A stretch of DNA of 43,988 bases from NP936 sp002726085 (GTDB taxonomy: Bacteria; Acidobacteriota; Vicinamibacteria; Vicinamibacterales; UBA8438). Where the stretch lies: positions 1 to 43,988 of the forward strand of contig DASCQF010000146.1 of the NCBI GenBank assembly GCA_036012905.1, in the 5' to 3' direction. Positions 42,317-43,988 of this stretch are shown in pieces. The number at the start of each line of letters is the position of its first letter. Position 1 is the first letter of the stretch. Position numbers and translations under genes: made by a program. Under the pieces are notes generated by a model. That model ran no database searches, was not told the origin of the DNA, and worked only from the letters and a program-made list of their open reading frames with translations.

Positions 42317-43825
42317 GTGCGAGTTCATATCGTCAACCCGAGTCATTTTTCCTTCGGAACGGGCTTCATCACGCCGCGCTGGATGTATGTGCTCGCCGCC
42401 GCGACGCCCGCCAAGTGGGGCGACCCCGTCCTGAGCGACGAGTCGCTCGCGCCGTTCGATACCGACCAGCTCGAAAAGGGAGACGTGGTCGGTATTGGGC
42501 TCCACACCGGGAACGCTCTGGTCGGTTACGCGCTCGGCGCGCGTGCGCGCGCGCGCGGCGCCTGGGTGGTCTACGGCGGCAGCCACCCTACGTTGTTTCC
42601 CGAAGAGGCACACGAGCGGGGTGGTGCGCATGCCGTCGTGAAGGGCGACGGCGACATCGCGTGGGGCCAGGCGATCGAGGATTGCGTCAACGGCACCCCG
42701 GAACGGATCTACGACGGTGGGCAGGTGGACTCAGGCAAGTTCCGCAAGGCGCGGTGGGATCTGATACAGCGCGAGAAGTATGCCTGGGCGTCCGTGCAGA
42801 CGGTACGCGGGTGCCCCAAGCACTGCTCGTTCTGCTCGGTGTGGCGCACCGACGGCCGGGATCCCCGTCAGCGCGGGGTCAATCCGGTCATTGAAGAGAT
42901 CGTCGAGTTGCGGCGGTTGGGTTTCCGGTTCATCGCGCTGGCCGACGACAACTTCTATCCGGTCACGCTCGGCGACCTCGAGACGGCGAACCGTCGCGAG
43001 GACAAGACCAGATATAACGAGCTCAAGGCGCTCCGCGACGAGCGATTCGAGTTGATGGCCCTGATGGCGAAGTTGCCGAGCGACCTGAATTTCTTCACCC
43101 AGATCACGATGGAGTCGGCCGAGGACCCGGAGTTCCTTGACGCGATGAAGGCGGCGCGCATCCGAGGCGCCCTCGTCGGCATCGAGGCGGTCACCCCGGA
43201 AGGGTTGAAGGACGTCTACAAGGACTTCAACCTGGCCGGGGAAGAGCTGGTGGAGCGGCTCCAGACATTCCGGAAACACGGTGTCTACGTTCTCGGCTCC
43301 TTCATTTTCGGCCTGCCAAGCGACCGCCCCGGGACCTTCGACGCCACGGCGGAGCTGGCCAAGCGGGCCGACATCACTTTCGCGCAGTTCGTCACTCTAA
43401 CCCCGTTCCCGGGAACGCTCGACCATGAGCAGTGGGAGCGGGAAGAGGGCGACAACATGCCGATGGTCGACGGCATCCCGGTGTCTCGTCACTGGCTGAT
43501 TCCGCAGACCAGGCGGCCCAAGCTGCTCACCCCGCATCCGGTGATGACGGGCGAACAGATCCGGCTGGGCACCCAGAATGTGTGGAACAACTTCTACAGC
43601 CTCAAAGCATCCTGGAAGCGCTCCGATATCTTGATTGCGCTCAGGAACCGGGTCGCGTTCGTGGTGGCTTCGAAGGTGATGCTGCACGCGTTCGGCAACA
43701 CCGGTCTGTCGACCGACAGCGCGCGGGCCTCGCGCGCCACCCAGTTGGGGGGCATCGGCTTTTCGCTCCTGCAGAAGATGTTCTCGGCCCGACCCATGCC
43801 AGACCTGCAGGTGCCGACCGCCTAG
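42317..43825 (+). CDS. B12-binding-domain-like radical SAM protein
   Basis: This 502-residue enzyme has an N-terminal Rossmann-like cobalamin-binding-type domain (about 1-135: VVGIGLHTGNALVGYALG, VVYGGSHPTLFPEEA). A radical SAM domain follows, with the iron-sulphur motif C166-PKH-C170-SF-C173. Later signatures are ALADDNFYP, FFTQITMES, ALVGIEAVTPEGLKDVYK and VYVLGSFIFGLPSD, as in the BchE/HpnP/HpnJ-like group. The DxHxxG base-off motif of true cobalamin binders is not seen, so cobalamin use is open. The start is GTG with GAAAGAGG just upstream. No neighbouring pathway genes point to a substrate. Confidence 0.88.
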   Translation: MRVHIVNPSHFSFGTGFITPRWMYVLAAATPAKWGDPVLSDESLAPFDTDQLEKGDVVGIGLHTGNALVGYALGARARARGAWVVYGGSHPTLFPEEAHERGGAHAVVKGDGDIAWGQAIEDCVNGTPERIYDGGQVDSGKFRKARWDLIQREKYAWASVQTVRGCPKHCSFCSVWRTDGRDPRQRGVNPVIEEIVELRRLGFRFIALADDNFYPVTLGDLETANRREDKTRYNELKALRDERFELMALMAKLPSDLNFFTQITMESAEDPEFLDAMKAARIRGALVGIEAVTPEGLKDVYKDFNLAGEELVERLQTFRKHGVYVLGSFIFGLPSDRPGTFDATAELAKRADITFAQFVTLTPFPGTLDHEQWEREEGDNMPMVDGIPVSRHWLIPQTRRPKLLTPHPVMTGEQIRLGTQNVWNNFYSLKASWKRSDILIALRNRVAFVVASKVMLHAFGNTGLSTDSARASRATQLGGIGFSLLQKMFSARPMPDLQVPTA

Positions 43826-43850
43826 CTGGCCCCTCTCGGGTGTCGTTGCG

Positions 43851-43870
43851 GCGCAGGCCTTCAGGCCTTC
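43851..43870. repeat. Interspersed hairpin repeat, copy R5 (partial)
   Basis: The core GCGCAGGCCTTCAGGCCTTC shares the first stem and leader with copies R2-R4. The second hairpin (GGCAAGGC type) is missing. It lies 25 bp past the radical SAM gene. The remaining 118 bp to the window edge show nothing I can assign. Confidence 0.6.
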
Positions 43871-43988
43871 CATGAGAGGACCAGCCGGTGTCAAGCCGGT
43901 CAGGGACCCTGGCTTCCATCCGCACTCTTGAGGGCCCCTGTCGAGCCCGGTGCACGTTGAGGTCCGATCGTGGCCGGGCGCTGCTATC

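Overview
This window is about 44 kb of high-GC bacterial chromosome. It most resembles Acidobacteriota of the Vicinamibacteria (subgroup 6) type. The reasons are a PadR regulator next to a very large duplicated orphan FtsX/MacB-type permease (ADOP), several secreted PQQ beta-propeller dehydrogenases, a secreted tannase-type esterase, a Ser/Thr kinase with a TolB-like plus TPR tail, and interspersed repeats between genes. The assignment is inferred from family content alone. I saw no rRNA, no convincing tRNA, no CRISPR array, no prophage and no intact insertion sequence.

Layout. 1-3.0 kb (minus strand): the start of a gene running off the left edge, then a di-haem cytochrome c / PQQ alcohol dehydrogenase / cupin operon; the dehydrogenase carries the Asp-x-Asp pattern of lanthanide-dependent enzymes. 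3.2-5.3 kb: a fused acetyl-CoA carboxyltransferase (AccD-AccA in one chain) and a YggT protein. 5.4-11.0 kb: a secreted protein of unknown function, two overlapping PepSY-type membrane proteins, a PhoD-like phosphatase lipoprotein and a second PQQ dehydrogenase. 11.1-16.1 kb: a YdjM-like membrane protein, a Gfo/Idh/MocA oxidoreductase, then a plus-strand run of small cytochrome c, beta-propeller, cytochrome c and methyltransferase. 16.1-19.2 kb: padR with a clear operator dyad, then the ADOP permease. 19.2-23.3 kb: tannase/feruloyl esterase, VOC protein, epoxide-hydrolase-like enzyme and a second YdjM-like protein. 23.4-28.9 kb: proC with a very basic tail, a CPA1 Na+/H+ antiporter, a secreted small protein, the kinase-TPR protein and a zinc-ribbon protein. 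29.1-33.1 kb: a two-domain VOC protein, a secreted protein, a 30-residue membrane microprotein, a nitronate monooxygenase-like enzyme and a diguanylate cyclase. 33.2-34.8 kb: a decayed stretch ending in a 5'-truncated TauD-type dioxygenase. 34.8-41.6 kb (minus strand): a long probable operon of DUF4159, N-acyl-D-amino-acid deacylase, P1-family aminopeptidase, SSS symporter, a short-chain dehydrogenase remnant and a DASS carboxylate transporter. 41.7-42.2 kb: gene fossils, namely a kinase N-terminus and an IS1-type transposase C-terminus. 42.3-43.8 kb: a radical SAM protein.

The picture is of a free-living heterotroph that oxidises alcohols or sugars in the periplasm, breaks ester-linked plant phenolics, and recovers peptides, N-acyl-D-amino acids and carboxylates. 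I did not find a clearly new multi-gene defence or biosynthetic system. The least explained structure is between the genes: heptamer tandem arrays with different units, dispersed double-hairpin repeats, several gene fossils, and a tiny membrane protein below usual ORF cut-offs.
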